A stretch of 64,000 nt of DNA. It comes from Streptomyces sp. NBC_00448 (GTDB lineage Bacteria > Actinomycetota > Actinomycetes > Streptomycetales > Streptomycetaceae). This document shows positions 32,321 through 40,804 of this stretch, piece after piece. Position 1 is the first letter of the stretch. The number at the start of each line of letters is the position of its first letter. Below the pieces are notes generated by a model. It saw nothing but the letters and a program-made list of their open reading frames with translations. It made no database searches and was not told the origin of the DNA. The DNA is taken from assembly GCF_036014115.1 (NCBI RefSeq), contig NZ_CP107913.1:9194501-9258500 (forward strand), given 5' to 3'. The position numbers and the translations under genes are program-made.

Positions 32321-32346
32321 GGTGATAGGACAGGTGTCTCATCACC
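32321..32346. promoter_or_regulatory. Imperfect 26-base palindrome (TetR operator 2)
   Basis: It starts ggtgat-aggaca and ends gtct-catcacc, with the same length and core as operator 1 and its centre 36 bases away. It lies just upstream of the TetR start, so both genes could be repressed. Confidence 0.7.
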
Positions 32347-32358
32347 TATCCTGGTCTC

Positions 32359-32937
32359 ATGGCCAGATGGCAACCGGGAGCGGACCAACGACTCGTCGTC
32401 GCGGCGGTCGACCTGTTCACCGAGCAGGGGTACGACGCCACCACGGTGGCGCAGATCGCCGAGCGCGCCGGCGTCACCAAGAGCACCTTCTTCCGGTACT
32501 TCTCCGACAAACGCGAGCTGCTGGTCGCCGGCCAGGAGACGCTCGGCAGGCTGCTCGCCGACGGCATCACCGAGGCCCCCGTGAGCGCCGGCCCGCTCCA
32601 GGCGGTGGCGGCCGGTCTCGAGCGCGCATCGGGCGCCATGGGTCCGGCGAACCGCGAACTCGGCCCCCGCCTCAAAGCGGCCGTGGCGGCCAGCACCGAA
32701 CTGCAGGAGCGCGACGCCCTCAAGAGCGTCGGTCTCGCGGCCGCCATGACGGCCGCGCTCGTCGCCCGCGGCGTCCCCGAGCCGACCGCGCACCTCGCGG
32801 CCGAGCTGGGAGTCCTCGCGTTCAAGCGGGGATACGCCCAGTGGTCCGAAGGTGAGCGTGACGACACGGAAGGGCTCGCGCCGCATGCGCTGGCGGCCTT
32901 GGAGGACCTGCGTGCGGCAGCCACGTCGCTGGGCTGA
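32359..32937 (+). CDS. TetR-family transcriptional regulator
   Basis: 192 residues. The N-terminal helix-turn-helix reads VDLFTEQGYDATTVAQIAER and AGVTKSTFFRYFSDK, with the invariant FFRYFxxK. The C-terminal ligand domain has no recognised ligand. It is divergent from an SDR oxidoreductase and lies beside two matching palindromes, so it probably represses both itself and the SDR gene. The start at ATG 32359 lies 13 bases after operator 2. Confidence 0.93.
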   Translation: MARWQPGADQRLVVAAVDLFTEQGYDATTVAQIAERAGVTKSTFFRYFSDKRELLVAGQETLGRLLADGITEAPVSAGPLQAVAAGLERASGAMGPANRELGPRLKAAVAASTELQERDALKSVGLAAAMTAALVARGVPEPTAHLAAELGVLAFKRGYAQWSEGERDDTEGLAPHALAALEDLRAAATSLG

Positions 32938-33052
32938 TCGATGCCGCTCGGCTGCCGTGACGTGCGCGCCGTTCGCGGGCGTCCTTGCGTGCGCCCCGCA
33001 GGCGTCCGTCCGTTGAGCACCCTTCGGCCGCCGGGGTCGCCGGGTGGGGCGG

Positions 33053-33499
33053 TCAGTCGAGTTTGCGGACCGTGGTGTCGTCGGGGGTGAGGCGCCGTCC
33101 GTCCGCGGCGTGGACCTCCAGGGCGCGCAAGGGGCGGCCCTGCCGGCGGTCGAGAAGCTCGGAGTGGGGCTCGCCCGGGGCGAAGAGGTTCTGCTCGCCC
33201 CACTGCCGCAGGGCGACGACGACGGGGAAGAGGCCCCGGCCCTTCGGGGTCAGTACGTACTCGTGGTAGGCGCTGCCGTCCGACGCGGGGGCGGTGTCGA
33301 GGACGCCGGCGGCGACCAGGGCGCGCAGGCGCGCGGTGAGGATGTTCTTCGCCACGCCGAGGCTGCGCTGGAACTCCCCGAAGCGGCGGCTGCCGTCGAA
33401 GGCGTCCCGCACGATCAGCAGCGACCACCAGTCGCCGATGGCGTCCACCGACCGCGCGACGGGGCAGTCGCTGTCGTCGAAGCGGGTCCGCTCCACCAT
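33053..33499 (-). CDS. HxlR-family transcriptional regulator
   Basis: 148 residues. The HxlR signature is clear: CPVARSVDAIGDWWSLLIVR, then RRFGEFQRSLGVAKNILTAR, L and Y-EYVLTPKGRGL. Members often sense electrophiles or redox state through a cysteine; here Cys12 sits in the usual N-terminal position (DCPVARS). It is divergent from an MFS exporter gene, with an inverted repeat in the shared promoter region. The ATG has ggagga upstream. Confidence 0.93.
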   Translation of the reverse strand: MVERTRFDDSDCPVARSVDAIGDWWSLLIVRDAFDGSRRFGEFQRSLGVAKNILTARLRALVAAGVLDTAPASDGSAYHEYVLTPKGRGLFPVVVALRQWGEQNLFAPGEPHSELLDRRQGRPLRALEVHAADGRRLTPDDTTVRKLD

Positions 33500-33532
33500 G
33501 GCGAGCCCTCCTCCTCATGTCCGGTTGCAACA

Positions 33533-33567
33533 TGCTACCAGCTACGGCTACCGTCCGTCTGGTAGCA
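33533..33567. promoter_or_regulatory. HxlR-type operator between regulator and MFS gene
   Basis: tgctaccag (33533-33541) and ctggtagca (33559-33567) are perfect 9-bp inverted arms separated by 17 bases, midway in the divergent promoter region. Confidence 0.6.
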
Positions 33568-33595
33568 AGATGAAACCGGATGTGAGGGGCTGCGC

Positions 33596-34906
33596 GTGGG
33601 ACGCGATCACAGGGCCATGGCGGGCGAGGCCGAAACCGCGATCGATACCGAGATCGAAGCCGAGGTCTCGGCTGGGGGTACAGGCGCAGGCACGGAAACG
33701 CGCGCGGCACCGAGCACGGAGACGTCCGGGTTCAGGCTCTCCAGAGGGCTCACCCTGCTCTTCGCCGTGGCCTGCGGCACCGCGGTGGCCAACGTCTACT
33801 TCGCCCAGCCGCTCCTGGTGACGCTCGGCCGCGAATTCTCGATCGGCACGGCGACGGTCGGCGCGATCGTGACGCTGACCCAAGTCGGCTACGGGCTCGG
33901 GCTGTTCTTCCTGGTGCCGCTGGGTGACCTGCTCGACCGCAGACGCCTCGTCGTGGCCCAACTCCTGCTGCTGGCAGCGGCGTTGACCGCTGTCGGCACC
34001 GCCGGGAACGCGGCGCTGCTGCTGGTGGGCCTCACCTCCGTGGGGCTGCTCGCGGTGGTCACCCAGACGCTGGTGGCCTTCGCCACGTCGCTGGCCGCGC
34101 CTGAGGAGCGCGGCAAGGTCGTCGGCCTGGTGACCAGCGGCGTGGTCACCGGCATCCTGTTCGCCCGCTCCGTCTCCGGCCTGCTGGCCGACCTCGCCGG
34201 CTGGCGCTCGGTGTACCTCTGCTCGGCGGCCCTCACCGGCCTGCTCGCCCTGACCCTCCACCGCCTGCTGCCGTCCCGGAACAAGGTTGTGTCGAGTGCC
34301 GTCGGGTACGGTCAACTGCTGCGCTCCACCGTTCAGTTGTTCGCGCGCGAGCGCCTTCTACGGGTACGGGCCCTGCTCGCCCTGCTGATCTTCGCCGCCT
34401 TCAGCACGCTGTGGAGCAGCGTCGCGCTGCCACTCAGCGCACCCCCGCTCTCCTTGTCCCACACCGCGATCGGGGCGTTCGGGCTGGCCGGGGCCGCGGG
34501 CGCCCTCGCCGCCACCGGCGCCGGCCGGCTCAACGACCGCGGCCACTCCCGGCGCACCACCGGCATCGGGCTGGCCCTGCTCACCGTCTCCTGGCTGCCC
34601 CTGGCCTTCACCCGGCACTCGCTGTGGGCGCTGGCCGTCGGCGTGATCGTCCTCGACCTCGCCGTCCAGGCGGTGCACGTCACCAACCAGACGCTGATCT
34701 ACGCGCTGCACCCGGAGGCGGGGAGCCGGCTGATCGGCGGCTACATGGTCTTCTACTCGATCGGCAGCGCCTCGGGCGCCGTCGCCGCGACCACGCTCTA
34801 CGCGGCGGCGGGCTGGACGGCCGTGTGCGCGCTGGGCGCGGGGATCAGCCTGCTCGCGTTCCTGCTGTGGGCGGCGCTGCCTGAGCGGCCGGGCGCAGCG
34901 CCATGA
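33596..34906 (+). CDS. MFS transporter (probable drug efflux)
   Basis: 436 residues with about 12 hydrophobic helices after a polar N-terminal extension of about 45 residues. The motif-A loop between helices 2 and 3 reads GDLLDRRRLV. The sequence type (ANVYFAQPLLVTLGREF) is that of the DHA-like, YdhP/sugar-efflux-like exporters common beside HxlR genes. The GTG at 33596 has gagggg six bases upstream; ATG 33617 is an alternative. Its last 62 bases overlap the opposite-strand phosphatase gene. Confidence 0.9.
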   Translation: MGRDHRAMAGEAETAIDTEIEAEVSAGGTGAGTETRAAPSTETSGFRLSRGLTLLFAVACGTAVANVYFAQPLLVTLGREFSIGTATVGAIVTLTQVGYGLGLFFLVPLGDLLDRRRLVVAQLLLLAAALTAVGTAGNAALLLVGLTSVGLLAVVTQTLVAFATSLAAPEERGKVVGLVTSGVVTGILFARSVSGLLADLAGWRSVYLCSAALTGLLALTLHRLLPSRNKVVSSAVGYGQLLRSTVQLFARERLLRVRALLALLIFAAFSTLWSSVALPLSAPPLSLSHTAIGAFGLAGAAGALAATGAGRLNDRGHSRRTTGIGLALLTVSWLPLAFTRHSLWALAVGVIVLDLAVQAVHVTNQTLIYALHPEAGSRLIGGYMVFYSIGSASGAVAATTLYAAAGWTAVCALGAGISLLAFLLWAALPERPGAAP

Positions 34907-36830
34907 GCACGATGTCGTCGCTGTTGTGGGGACCGGAGACCTCGCGGGTGAGGCGGGAGAGGAGTTCCGGGAGCGGCAGCCCGCGGTGGGCGAGCAGCGC
35001 GGCCGCCGCACGGGCGATGCCGTCGTCGATGCTCGCCCGGCGCTGCTCGACCAGACCGTCGGTGTACAGCAGCAGGGTCGAGCCGGGGTCGAGGCGTACG
35101 TGCTGGTCGGCGCGGTCGGGCGGGGTGAGGGCGTGGTGGAAGAGCGCGTCGTGGACGGTCAGCTCCTCGACCCGGCCGTCCGCGTGCAGCAGCAGCGGCG
35201 GCGGGTGGCCCGCGTTGGTCCAGCTGACATGCCAGGACGGGCCCTGCCGGCGCAGGTGCGCGTGGACCAGGGTGCCGCCGGCCTCCAGCGGCAGGTGCGC
35301 CACCGCCCGTTCCAGGGCCGCCACGACCGCGGCGGGGCCCTGCCCGGGGTGGTCGAGCGCGGCCTGGCGCAGCATGCTGCGGACCTGGCCCATGATGGCG
35401 GCGGCGTGGATGTCGTGGCCGGTGATGTCGCCGACGGTGATCGCGAGGGTGCCGCCGGCGGCCACCGCGAGGGCCGCCGCGTCCGGACCGGGCCCGGACG
35501 CGGCGGAGGAAAGGGGCTCGGACAGGGACGCGAGCGCCTGCGGGGGCACGTTCAGGGGGATCGCGTCGTACCAGTCGCCGCCGACCATCTCCCCGGAGAC
35601 CGCCGGCAGGTAGACCGCCGCCATGTCCAGGCCGTCCACCTCGGGCAGGGTGGTGAGCATGGCCTGCTGGAGCTGGTGGGCGACATCGATCCGCTCGTCC
35701 AGGAACACCGCGCGTTCCACCGCCTGGGCGGTGTAGCCGGCCACCGCGCTCAGCGCCGCGTACTCGGTCAGGTCGGTGCGGTGCGGCTCGGCCCAGCCCG
35801 TCACCAGCACGCCCAGTGGCCCGCGTACGGCGGGCAGCGGCACGCACACCGCGGACTGGAGCCCCAGCGAGTCGTAGGCGGCGACGGCCTCGGCGCTGTA
35901 CCGCTCGACGAGGTGGGCGCGGTCGGGCACGGTCACGGTGCGCCGCTCCCGCAACGCCCGCGCGGTGGGGAACGCGTCCTGCGGGCCGTACCGTTCGAAC
36001 AGGGCCTCCACGGCGTGCGCGGTGTCGGGGTCGGGGACCCGGCGCAGCTCCCCCTCGTCGAGGAGCACCAGGCCCACGTAGCTGGGCTTGAGCAGCCCGG
36101 AGACCAGTTCGCGCACCTTGCGGCGCACGTCGAGCAGGCTGACGGTGCCGGTCAGCTCCTCGGCCGCGCGCAGTTGCAGTTCCGCGCCGGCCAGCACCTG
36201 CTCGGCCGCCCGGCGGGCCTCGTCCGCGGCCGCGCGGGCCTCCTCGCCCTGGCGGTTGGCGATCCGCAGCCGCAGCTCCGCCGAGCACGCCTCGGCCAGG
36301 TCGGAGAGGTCCTGGACCTCCCGCCCGGTCCACTCGCGGACCACGGAGTCGATCGCGCACAGCGACCCCAGGACGGTGCCCCTGGCGTCGGTGAGCGGCA
36401 TGCCGGCGTAGGCGACCACGCCCATGTCGGGGATGGCCAGGCTGTCGCGGGTCAGGTCGTCCGCCCGCACGTCGGCCAGCACCAGTGGCTCCCGCGACGC
36501 CACCACGTACTGGCACAGCGAGTGCGTCAGCGGTGTCTCCCGGCGGCTCGCCCACGGATCGCCGAGCCCCACCATGCCGGGGAAGACCTGCCGCTCGGGC
36601 TCCAGCAGGGACACCAGGGCGACGGGCACGTCCAGCAGGCGCGCGACCATCCGCGCGAAGCGGTCCATGTCCGGGTCCGACCGGGCGGTCAGTCCCGCCT
36701 CGGCCAGCCCGCGCAGCCGGGCCTGCTCGCGCTCCGGCGCCTCGCGCCCACCACCCGGACCAGCAGCCAAAACCGGCCCTCCCACGTCATCCGAGTCCTG
36801 CCCGAAGCGGCCGTCGGGCCGACGGCGCAA
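34845..36830 (-). CDS. GAF-sensor PP2C-type (SpoIIE) protein phosphatase
   Basis: 661 residues. A first GAF domain (about 45-190; VALVSLLEPERQVFPGMVGL) is followed by a coiled coil (EEARAAADEARRAAEQV), a second GAF domain (225-390) and a SpoIIE-like PP2C phosphatase (405-640). Metal and catalytic signatures are SGEMVGGDWYD, ITVGDITGHD, WTNAGHPPP and HNSDDIVLMAL. Such proteins dephosphorylate anti-anti-sigma factors in Streptomyces stress and sporulation networks; no sigma or anti-sigma gene lies nearby. The start is a TTG with a weak upstream aggatg, so it is uncertain. It overlaps the MFS gene tail-to-tail. Confidence 0.9.
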   Translation of the reverse strand: MRRRPDGRFGQDSDDVGGPVLAAGPGGGREAPEREQARLRGLAEAGLTARSDPDMDRFARMVARLLDVPVALVSLLEPERQVFPGMVGLGDPWASRRETPLTHSLCQYVVASREPLVLADVRADDLTRDSLAIPDMGVVAYAGMPLTDARGTVLGSLCAIDSVVREWTGREVQDLSDLAEACSAELRLRIANRQGEEARAAADEARRAAEQVLAGAELQLRAAEELTGTVSLLDVRRKVRELVSGLLKPSYVGLVLLDEGELRRVPDPDTAHAVEALFERYGPQDAFPTARALRERRTVTVPDRAHLVERYSAEAVAAYDSLGLQSAVCVPLPAVRGPLGVLVTGWAEPHRTDLTEYAALSAVAGYTAQAVERAVFLDERIDVAHQLQQAMLTTLPEVDGLDMAAVYLPAVSGEMVGGDWYDAIPLNVPPQALASLSEPLSSAASGPGPDAAALAVAAGGTLAITVGDITGHDIHAAAIMGQVRSMLRQAALDHPGQGPAAVVAALERAVAHLPLEAGGTLVHAHLRRQGPSWHVSWTNAGHPPPLLLHADGRVEELTVHDALFHHALTPPDRADQHVRLDPGSTLLLYTDGLVEQRRASIDDGIARAAAALLAHRGLPLPELLSRLTREVSGPHNSDDIVLMALRPAAQAAPPTAGTRAG

Positions 36831-36983
36831 CGTATCAGCATCCTAAGCAGCCCGCGCGCTCCCCGCCTGCCAGCCCGCCGTACCCGGGGCCCGCGGAGGC
36901 GATACGGTGCGGGGGTGGCAGGCGGGGAGCGCGCGGGGTACCGAGCGGCGGGCGGTCGGGGTCAGGCTTCGGGCGCCAGGACC

Positions 36984-37007
36984 GGTACGGGTACGGGTAC
37001 GGATACG
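36984..37007. repeat. Short hexanucleotide repeat
   Basis: ggtacg occurs three times in tandem, followed by gatacg, in the leader just before the uracil-DNA-glycosylase-like gene. It is probably slippage-prone; no role is evident. Confidence 0.6.
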
Positions 37008-37030
37008 GACAGGGCTACGGGGTGGTCGCG

Positions 37031-37684
37031 GTGAGCGGGGTCGACACGGCGCGGTTCTGGTCGCTGCTGCGGCAACTGCCCGCACCCGACGACGCGGAGT
37101 TCCTCTACGGCGCGGACGAGGCGGGCCGGCTGCGGACGGACAACCTGCGCCGCTACCTGGAGTTGATCGCCCGGAGCCGGCCCGGCGTCATGCTGATCGG
37201 CGAGGCGCCCGGCTACCGCGGCCACACGATCAGCGGCATCTCGTTCACGAGCGTCCGCCAGCTCACCGCCCGGCCCGGGCCGATCACGGGGGACCCGGAC
37301 GGCGACGGCTTCCGGGTGCCGCGGGACCCGGCGTTCGGCTGGGAGGCGTCCTCGGCGGTGGTGTGGGGCGCGATGGCCTCGTGGCGCGGAGCGCTGCCGC
37401 TGTTCTGGCCGATCTACCCGCACCACCCGCACGAGCCGGGGCGCCCGGAGAGCAACCGCACCCCGCGCGCGGCCGAGGTCGCCGCGGGCGCTCCGGTCGC
37501 GCTCGCCCTCGCCGAGGCGTTCGCGATCACCACGTTCGTCGCCGTCGGCCGCAAGGCCGAGGCCGCGCTCGCCCGCAACGGCGTGCCCGCCGTCGCCGTA
37601 CGCCACCCCGCCCAGGGCGGCGCCCGCATCTTCGCCCGCCAACTCGCCGAGCTGAACGCCTCGTTGACCGGTCGGACGCGGTAA
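37031..37684 (+). CDS. Uracil-DNA-glycosylase-superfamily protein
   Basis: About 217 residues. The UDG-superfamily water-activating motif appears as MLIGEAPGYRG (residues 54-64) and the C-terminal DNA-binding loop as RHPAQGG. Between them is the specificity pocket region (GISFTS). Members excise uracil or damaged bases from DNA. The family-4/5-type iron-sulfur cysteines are not seen, so it belongs to a less-studied branch. The start is uncertain (GTG 37031 or 37022). A kinase-fold gene follows on the same strand after about 45 bases. Confidence 0.75.
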   Translation: MSGVDTARFWSLLRQLPAPDDAEFLYGADEAGRLRTDNLRRYLELIARSRPGVMLIGEAPGYRGHTISGISFTSVRQLTARPGPITGDPDGDGFRVPRDPAFGWEASSAVVWGAMASWRGALPLFWPIYPHHPHEPGRPESNRTPRAAEVAAGAPVALALAEAFAITTFVAVGRKAEAALARNGVPAVAVRHPAQGGARIFARQLAELNASLTGRTR

Positions 37685-37728
37685 GCAGTGAGCTGCGCAG
37701 CTATTGCGGAAGTGAGGTCGGTGTCCTG

Positions 37729-38841
37729 GTGGAGACCGCAGCGAAGTACCCCGACATGGCGCGCGGTGCGCGGCTGACCGCGTACAGCGCCGTTTCCACG
37801 GCCCTGGCCCTGCGCAGTGATCGCGCCCTGCTCGACCTCGTGGACGCGGCCGTGCCGATCGGTTCCGGCATCGGCGGGACATCGGCCCTGATGGAGGTGG
37901 CCGGAACCCCGGTGTTCGTGAAGCGGGTGCCCCTCACCGACCTGGAGTTGCGACCCGAGCACGTCCGGTCCACGGCGAACATGTTCGAGCTGCCCGACTT
38001 CTGCCACTACGGCGTCGGCCTCATCGGCAGCCCGGGCTTCGGGGCCTGGCGGGAACTCGCCGTGCACACCATGACGACCAACTGGGTGCTCGCGGCGGAG
38101 TACGAGGGCTTCCCGCTGATGTACCACTGGCGGGTGCTGCCCGACTCCGCGCCCCCGCCCGAGGACCTGGCCGACGCCGAACGGGCCGTCGCCTACTGGG
38201 GCGGCGGACCGCAGGTGCGCCACCGGATCGAGGCCCGGCAGCGGCACCCGGCGAGCGTCGCGCTGTTCCTGGAGTACATCCCGCAGAACCTGCACCAGTG
38301 GATGGGCGGCCAGGTCGAAGCGGGAGAGCAGGCCACCGACCGGGCCTGCGCCATGGTGGAGCGCGAACTGGCCGCCGGCATCTCGTTCATGAACAGCCGC
38401 GGACTCCTGCACTTCGACGTGCACTTCGAGAACATCCTCACCGACGGCCATCGCCTCTACTTCGCGGACTACGGCCTCGCCCTCTCCTCCGGCTTCGAAC
38501 TGTCCCCGGACGAGGCCGACTTCTTCGACCGACACCAGAGCTACGACCGCGACTACGCCGCCACCTACATGGAGAACTGGCTGGTCACCGCCCTGTACGG
38601 ATTCCAGCGGGGTGACCGGACGGGCCGCTACGCACTCGTGCGCTCCTACGCGGAGGGCAAGCGCCCCACCGCCGTCCCGCCGAGGGCCGCCGCGCTCCTG
38701 ACCCGGCACGCCCCGATCGCCGCGGTGCTGTCCGACTTCTACATCCGCTTCCAGGAGGACAGCAGGCAGACCCCCTACCCGCTGGACGCCGTCCGCCGCC
38801 TCGGCGGGACGGGACCGCTCGCCTGGGCGGGACACCCGTAG
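37729..38841 (+). CDS. Protein-kinase-fold protein of unknown target
   Basis: About 370 residues with an apparently complete kinase active site: a glycine-rich loop PIGSGIGGTSALMEV (44-57), Lys65 in VFVKRV, catalytic HFDVHFEN with Asp230 and Asn235, and Asp247 in FADYG (a DFG variant). The surrounding sequence does not match ordinary Hanks-type Ser/Thr kinases or aminoglycoside phosphotransferases that I know, and there is no membrane segment or sensor domain. The start (GTG 37729) is uncertain. It follows the glycosylase gene closely and may be co-transcribed. The target could be a protein or a small molecule. Confidence 0.7.
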   Translation: METAAKYPDMARGARLTAYSAVSTALALRSDRALLDLVDAAVPIGSGIGGTSALMEVAGTPVFVKRVPLTDLELRPEHVRSTANMFELPDFCHYGVGLIGSPGFGAWRELAVHTMTTNWVLAAEYEGFPLMYHWRVLPDSAPPPEDLADAERAVAYWGGGPQVRHRIEARQRHPASVALFLEYIPQNLHQWMGGQVEAGEQATDRACAMVERELAAGISFMNSRGLLHFDVHFENILTDGHRLYFADYGLALSSGFELSPDEADFFDRHQSYDRDYAATYMENWLVTALYGFQRGDRTGRYALVRSYAEGKRPTAVPPRAAALLTRHAPIAAVLSDFYIRFQEDSRQTPYPLDAVRRLGGTGPLAWAGHP

Positions 38842-38918
38842 GTTCAGGCCCGTGCCAACGCGCAGGCCGGGGCGGCCTGTTCGCGTGGCGCCCCGAACGC
38901 GCCCGGACGACATGAGGA

Positions 38919-38966
38919 CGCGCCCGGACCGCGACGCCGACGTGGGCGGTTCGCCGTCCGGGCGCG
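38919..38966. terminator. Hairpin between convergent kinase and lysozyme genes
   Basis: cgcgcccgga (38919-38928) pairs with tccgggcgcg (38957-38966) across a 28-base loop that can form further pairs. It lies between two stops facing each other and so may serve both genes. Confidence 0.5.
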
Positions 38967-38984
38967 GGGCCCCGAACTACCCGG

Positions 38985-39875
38985 TCAGGGCGTGTTGTTG
39001 GCCAGTGCCAGCAGCCGCGAGCTGTCGGCGCTGAACCGGTCGCGGTCCACCGCGCCCGAGATGCCGCTGATCGAACCGGAGTCGCTGTACTGCCAGAACG
39101 TCCAGAACGGGAAGCCGCTCGGGATGGTGGGGCTCGACCCGGTCGTCCAGTACGCCACGTTCAGCGGGCTCCTGGCGGACATGCCGGTCCAGCCGCCGGT
39201 GCAGCTGTTCCACCAGCTCGCGCTGGTGTAGATGACGACGTCGCGGCTCGTCTTCGCCTTGTAGGTGTTGTAGAAGTCGAGAATCCACGACTGCATCGAG
39301 GCCGCCGACAGGCCGTAGCAGCCGCCCTCCAGGTCCAGCATCCCGGGCAGCGTCAGGTTGTCCGCCGACCAGGCGCCGCCGTGGGTGGCGAAGTAGGTGG
39401 CCTGCGCCGCGCCGCTGGAGAGGTCCGGGTGCGCGAAGTGGTAGGCACCCCGGATCACCTTGGCGTTGTAGGCGTTGAGGTAGTTGGCGCTGAAGTTGGG
39501 GTCGGTGTACGTGGTGCCCTCGGTGGCCTTGATGTAGGCGAACTGGATGCCCGCGGCCTTCACCGAGGACCAGTTGATCGACCCCTGGTAGTGCGAGACG
39601 TCGATCCCCTCGGGGTACGCCGCGGCCGGGGACATGATGCCCTGGGCGTTGAGCTGGAGGTGCTGCGGGTCCGGCTTGAAGTCCTTGCTGTCCTGGACGT
39701 AGCCGACGCCCATGTAGCCGTGGCCGAGCGGGATGGTGCTGCCCGACGGCGCGGGCGCGGCGGCGGCCGGGCCCGTCGTCGACATCGTCGCGGCCAGCGC
39801 CAGGCCGGCGGTGAGGACGGCGGCTGTCATCAGTCTCCGCGGCACAGCCCGGGCGTTGCGGTTTCGGGAGAACAA
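38985..39875 (-). CDS. Secreted GH25 lysozyme
   Basis: 296 residues. The signal peptide (LMTAAVLTAGLALAATMSTT, cleavage after AAAA) precedes a GH25 barrel of the cellosyl type: EGIDVSHYQGSINWSSVKAA, FAYIKATEGTTYTDP, PGMLDLEGGC with the acidic pair Asp/Glu, and VIYTSASWW. It cleaves the beta-1,4 bond of peptidoglycan, probably as a secreted bacteriolytic or wall-turnover enzyme. The start is TTG 39875 with ggagga 5-6 bases upstream. It is a single gene, convergent with the kinase gene. Confidence 0.93.
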   Translation of the reverse strand: MFSRNRNARAVPRRLMTAAVLTAGLALAATMSTTGPAAAAPAPSGSTIPLGHGYMGVGYVQDSKDFKPDPQHLQLNAQGIMSPAAAYPEGIDVSHYQGSINWSSVKAAGIQFAYIKATEGTTYTDPNFSANYLNAYNAKVIRGAYHFAHPDLSSGAAQATYFATHGGAWSADNLTLPGMLDLEGGCYGLSAASMQSWILDFYNTYKAKTSRDVVIYTSASWWNSCTGGWTGMSARSPLNVAYWTTGSSPTIPSGFPFWTFWQYSDSGSISGISGAVDRDRFSADSSRLLALANNTP

Positions 39876-40275
39876 GGCTTTCCTCCAGGCACGTTGGGGT
39901 GGGGGGAGCGTGCGGGTGCGTGGTGAGCTCGTGCTCGTCCGAGGAGCGGGTCTACTCGCGTAGCCCTGGCCTCACAGGTGACCGCGGGAGATCGCCGGTC
40001 GGGGTGGTGTGGTGCGGGTGAGGTGCTCGTGGTGAACGCGCCACGAGTGACGCATGAACGACCCTGTCGCGTAAAGGGGTTGGGGAAATCCTCTGTGGTC
40101 CAGTCCAGTTGGCCGGTCGCGGAGCTGCGGTGATGGGGCGCGGGCGTCGGCAACTTTCAGCGGCGTGAAAGTCCGCTCGTACAGGCGTTTGCCGCGCGCT
40201 CATGTGACGGCAACTCCGCGGGCGCCGAACGGACGTGCGCCCGGCGCCGCCGCCCGGATCGCCCGGCGCCGCCGA
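39876..40275. other. Intergenic, lysozyme leader and NUDIX 3' flank
   Basis: 400 bases without a gene. A hairpin at about 40028-40051 (ctcgtgg/ccacgag) could end NUDIX transcription or structure the lysozyme leader. I looked for a cyclic-di-AMP (ydaO) riboswitch, which precedes some Streptomyces wall hydrolases, and did not find its conserved core. Confidence 0.4.
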
Positions 40276-40710
40276 TCAGGCGAGCATGCGCAGAGCGTCC
40301 GCGGTGGCCGGGGAGAGCCGCGGACCCGACGGCGCGGCCAGCTCGGACAGCGGTATCCAGCGGGCCGCGCTGGTGGAGCCGTCCTGCTCGATGACGGTGA
40401 GCGGGCCCGGCGCCAGGCGGACGAGGTGGAAGAGCCCGACCAGGTGCCAGCTCACGCCGAGCCGGTGCGCGGCGTACGTCCGGGCCTCCAGCAGGCGGGC
40501 GTCGAGCAGTTCGAGGCCGGTCTCCTCCCGCAGCTCCCGGGCGAGCGCCTCGGCCGGCTGCTCGCCGGGGTCGATGCCGCCGCCGGGCAGATGCCACGAC
40601 CCGGGCTCGAACACCGGTGAGGCGTCGGAGAGCCGGGTGAGCAGCAGTTGCTCGTCGGCGCGGGCGATCGCGTAGGCCGACACGCGGGTGCGTACGGGCT
40701 GCTCCGGCAC
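40276..40710 (-). CDS. NUDIX hydrolase
   Basis: 144 residues with a full Nudix box, GGIDPGEQPAEALARELREE followed by TGLE (the G-x5-E-x7-REUxEExGU pattern), which coordinates Mg2+ and hydrolyses nucleoside diphosphate derivatives. The GTG at 40710 is chosen because ggaggga lies 5 bases upstream; an ATG at 40758 is in frame but has no ribosome binding site. The substrate is not evident. It is divergent from the CbrC gene. Confidence 0.9.
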   Translation of the reverse strand: MPEQPVRTRVSAYAIARADEQLLLTRLSDASPVFEPGSWHLPGGGIDPGEQPAEALARELREETGLELLDARLLEARTYAAHRLGVSWHLVGLFHLVRLAPGPLTVIEQDGSTSAARWIPLSELAAPSGPRLSPATADALRMLA

Positions 40711-40804
40711 GGCTTCCCTCCAGGGTGGCTCGGGACGACGGGACCCCCATTCGATCATGCGGCCGGCGTGCGCGCCGCGCGGGGGAGCCGGTACGGTCAC
40801 GCCC

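Noticed and set aside
39876..40140. Cyclic-di-AMP (ydaO) riboswitch before the GH25 lysozyme
   Set aside because: Expected by analogy with other wall hydrolases, but the conserved core sequences are not found.
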